Part shown: positions 13,898 through 16,504 of the stretch, piece by piece
Numbering within the stretch: position 1 is the stretch's first letter
How the letters are laid out: every line of letters starts with the position of its first letter
Assembly: GCA_047622605.1 (NCBI GenBank)
Contig: JBLHND010000074.1
Span: forward strand, 1-16,504
DNA from: Motiliproteus sp047622605
Lineage (GTDB): Bacteria > Pseudomonadota > Gammaproteobacteria > Pseudomonadales > Balneatricaceae
Length of the DNA: 16,504 nucleotides
Reading direction: 5' to 3'
Position numbers and translations under genes: made by a program
Notes under the pieces: generated by a model
Databases searched by the model: none
Told to the model about the DNA's origin: nothing
The model's input: the letters and a program-made list of their open reading frames with translations, nothing else

Positions 13898-16504
13898 ATG
13901 CCCGTTCTAGTCACACCTCTTCTGCGCGGGCTGCTGTTTTGCGCACTCCTGAGTGCACCCATGACCGCACTGGCGGACTCGAGTCCGGCGGCTGAAACGG
14001 CTACAGCTACGCAACCGCAGCCTATAGATTCCGCGGGGGACTGCAACACCCAAAAAAGCGCTCAGGGCTGTCCGTCGACGAAGCTGCAGGTACGCCTGCG
14101 GACGGCGACGTCGGACGGCATTGCCGTCGATCCGGCTGACACCGAATACCGACAAGCCTATCCCAACGGCTATGCCCCCTTACCCCGCGTTTCCGCTCAA
14201 CAGCAAAAGGCACGGCAGCTGTGGCAACAGCGCTCGCGCAAGGCCTCCCACCCCGAAGGCATAGGCCAGCCACAAAGCCTGTTCGCGGCTGCCCCCTTCG
14301 CTTTTTTAGACTGGTACCCCAACCCGACCGGCATCTCGCCCCTCTCGCACTGTGGTGGCAGCTATATCCAACCGGCATTCGACTTTAAGGACAGCAGTCT
14401 GGCGACCAATGAGCAGTCGGTCTATGTAGATGCGGACTATAGCCGCACCCAAAATAGCAAGACCACAGAACTCAGCGGCGACGTCTATCTGCGCAAGGGT
14501 AACCGCCAGGCACGCAGCCAACAGGCCCGCGTCGACCATCTCAGCGAAACCTCAGAGATGAATGGCCTGGTGCAGTTTCGTGAGCCCGGCATGCTGCTGC
14601 TCGGTGAACGTGCCAGCGTCGACATGGGGACCAATGAAGCGGTGATCGAACAAGCGCAATTTGTCGTCCATAACGCCCATCTGCGTGGCACAGCAGAAAA
14701 AATAAACCGCAGCACCAACGGCGATCTGATCATCACTCAGGGTGCTTATACCCGCTGTCCTCCTGGCGACAATTCCTGGAGCATTCAGGGTAGCAACCTG
14801 GTGTTAGGCCAGGAAAGCGGCCTGGGTGAGGTCACCCATGCCACGCTGAGAATCAACGAAATTCCGGTTCTCTATTTCCCCTATTTATATTTTCCGATCG
14901 ATGGTCGACGCCTGTCCGGCCTGCTCCCCCCCTCGTTCTCACTGACCTCCGATAACGGCTTCGATCTTGCCCAACCCTATTACTTCAACCTGGCACCTAA
15001 CTACGACGATACCCTCACCTTTCGCCATGCAGGCGAGCGTGGCGAGATGCTCGAGAATCAGTTCCGTTATCTCAACGACTACGGTCAGTTTGAATTAGGG
15101 TTGGCCTATCTGCCTAACGATAATTTGAGTCATTCTGAGGACCGCTGGATTCTGGGTGTCGACCACACCGGCACCCTGGCGACCAACTGGTCTACCCGGA
15201 TTGATTACACCAGTGTCAGCGATGGTAATTATTTCGAAGACCTGGGAACCGATCTGAACCTCAGCGAACAGTCACACCTGGATCAGCTGGCCGCTATCAG
15301 CTACCGTTCCAGCGACTTCAACTTTGAAGCCTTGGTACAGGACTACCAGACCATCGATGATAGTGCCGATGTGCCTTATCGAAAGCTCCCCTCGCTGAAG
15401 GTTACCGGCACCCCGGCGCTGGATAACGACTGGCTGCTGGTAGATTATCTCAGCAGCCTGATCAGTTTCGATCGTGATCCGAGCGATTTTAGCGGCAATG
15501 CCCAGACCACAGGAACCCGATTCCATCTGGAAACAACCCTGATGATGCCGCTTGATCGACCCTGGGGCTACATTCACCCCAGCCTCAGGCTGACGCATAC
15601 CCAGTACGCCCTGGAAAACACCAGCAGTGACGACAAGCCCTCCAGGATCTTGCCGCTGCTGAGTGTTGATCTGGGGTTGGTGTTCGACAGAGCCTTTGAC
15701 TACGAAGGCAAGGACTATACCCAAACGCTGGAACCCAGACTCTTCTACCTCGATGTACCGTACCAGGATCAATCTGAACTACCTGAATTTGACTCGGCCG
15801 AGCTGACCTTTGGCTTTAACCAGCTGTTCCGAGACAACCGTTTCAGCGGCCTCGATCGCATCGGCGACACCCGCCAGACGACCGCCGGACTGACCACCCG
15901 GCTACTCGACAACCAGGGCTATGAACGCGGCAATGCCAGCATCGGTCAGACCTATTACTTTAAGGATCGCAACGTCCGCCTCAGCGCATCTGATCCGACC
16001 CTTACCGAAAGCAGCTCCAACATTGTCGCCGAAGGGGTATGGAACATCACCCAGACCCTGTGGATCTCCGCTGACGCCGAATGGGATCGCGATGCCAGCA
16101 CCAACGAGGCCCGCAACGCCAAGGTCGCCTACCGCACCGATACCGATCATATACTGAGCTTCCGCTACCGCTTTACCCGTGATGAACTGGAGCAGACCGA
16201 CCTGACGATGATCTGGCCGCTATCGCCCCAGTGGAGTATGCTCGGTCGCTGGCAACAAGATCTCAGGGGCAAGGAGGCATTGGACCTGATCACCGGGCTG
16301 GAGTTCGAAAACTGCTGCTGGCAGGTTCGTACCGTCTATCGGCAATGGATTACCGACGATGCCGACACGCGTAAAAAAGAGGGCCTGTTCCTGCAATTTG
16401 TACTCAAAGGGTTAGGGGGTTCCGGCGCACGCGCTGCGGGCGACAGCGGTCCCCTGGCTAAGAGTTTTCTAAAAGAGATCACCGGTTTTGAAGAGCATAG
16501 AAAC
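13898..16504 (+). CDS. lptD: LPS-assembly outer membrane protein LptD (runs off the window)
   Basis: The outer-membrane beta-barrel of the LptDE translocon, which inserts LPS into the outer leaflet. The frame is open for exactly 869 codons to the window end. Order of parts: signal peptide (1 to about 26, cleavage after ALA), a 125-residue variable linker rich in Gln, Ala and Pro, an LptA-like periplasmic domain (about 153-300), then the barrel. Blocks such as TRCPPGDNSWSI and EIPVLYFPYLYFPIDGRR-SGLLPPSF are diagnostic. The disulfide cysteines are in place: C152 (SHCGGSY), C287, and the adjacent pair C806-C807 (FENCCWQ). By analogy with E. coli these should pair as C152-C806 and C287-C807. C49 and C58 in the linker are extra. 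The last strand FLQFVLKGLGGSG and tail are present, so only the stop and perhaps a few codons are missing. Confidence 0.95.
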   Translation, partial: MPVLVTPLLRGLLFCALLSAPMTALADSSPAAETATATQPQPIDSAGDCNTQKSAQGCPSTKLQVRLRTATSDGIAVDPADTEYRQAYPNGYAPLPRVSAQQQKARQLWQQRSRKASHPEGIGQPQSLFAAAPFAFLDWYPNPTGISPLSHCGGSYIQPAFDFKDSSLATNEQSVYVDADYSRTQNSKTTELSGDVYLRKGNRQARSQQARVDHLSETSEMNGLVQFREPGMLLLGERASVDMGTNEAVIEQAQFVVHNAHLRGTAEKINRSTNGDLIITQGAYTRCPPGDNSWSIQGSNLVLGQESGLGEVTHATLRINEIPVLYFPYLYFPIDGRRLSGLLPPSFSLTSDNGFDLAQPYYFNLAPNYDDTLTFRHAGERGEMLENQFRYLNDYGQFELGLAYLPNDNLSHSEDRWILGVDHTGTLATNWSTRIDYTSVSDGNYFEDLGTDLNLSEQSHLDQLAAISYRSSDFNFEALVQDYQTIDDSADVPYRKLPSLKVTGTPALDNDWLLVDYLSSLISFDRDPSDFSGNAQTTGTRFHLETTLMMPLDRPWGYIHPSLRLTHTQYALENTSSDDKPSRILPLLSVDLGLVFDRAFDYEGKDYTQTLEPRLFYLDVPYQDQSELPEFDSAELTFGFNQLFRDNRFSGLDRIGDTRQTTAGLTTRLLDNQGYERGNASIGQTYYFKDRNVRLSASDPTLTESSSNIVAEGVWNITQTLWISADAEWDRDASTNEARNAKVAYRTDTDHILSFRYRFTRDELEQTDLTMIWPLSPQWSMLGRWQQDLRGKEALDLITGLEFENCCWQVRTVYRQWITDDADTRKKEGLFLQFVLKGLGGSGARAAGDSGPLAKSFLKEITGFEEHRN

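Overview
The window reads as chromosomal DNA of a gammaproteobacterium close to the Pseudomonadales/Oceanospirillales, probably marine or salt-adapted. Three things point there: an NhaD-type Na+/H+ antiporter, the rpe-gph-trpE gene order, and lptD divergent from amgK-murU, the last two being arrangements known from Pseudomonas-like genomes. No rRNA, tRNA, CRISPR array or transposase gene was found. Most of the window is G+C-rich core genome; about 2.2-4.4 kb is visibly A+T-richer and looks acquired.

Layout. 1-300: a 150-bp tandem duplication of the 3' end of nhaD plus its terminator, lying at the window edge. 225-1964 (minus): nhaD, preceded by a small predicted membrane-protein ORF and an intervening hairpin. 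2189-4306: an A+T-rich pair of convergent genes, a GlxA/CdhR-like AraC-family regulator and a gamma-butyrobetaine dioxygenase (the last step of L-carnitine synthesis). 4307-4876: non-coding, with a REP-like palindrome, three perfect 11-bp repeats and a PmrA-box-like site just upstream of eptA. 4877-6523: eptA, lipid A phosphoethanolamine transferase. 6524-6760: REP-like hairpins and a 15-bp tandem repeat between convergent eptA and trpE. 6761-9846 (minus): rpe-gph-(leader)-trpE, with a candidate tryptophan leader peptide (Trp-Arg-Trp) between gph and trpE. 10010-11122 (plus): a DUF3530 exported protein whose signal-peptide core is built from a 12-bp repeat and whose best -10 box sits 6 bp before its ATG. 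11141-13763 (minus): amgK-murU-djlA, joined by two ATGA overlaps. 13898-16504 (plus): lptD, running off the right end, probably only a few codons short of complete.

How the genes fit together. Envelope functions dominate the right half: LptD inserts LPS, EptA decorates lipid A, AmgK and MurU recycle peptidoglycan MurNAc to UDP-MurNAc, and DjlA is a membrane-anchored DnaK co-chaperone. On the left, NhaD (sodium export) and carnitine synthesis (a compatible solute or nutrient) would suit life in variable salinity, but that link is inference. The most useful leads are the candidate trpE leader peptide, the PmrA box before eptA, the horizontally acquired-looking carnitine cassette, the repeat-built signal peptide with a possibly leaderless start, and the terminator-bearing tandem duplication at the edge.
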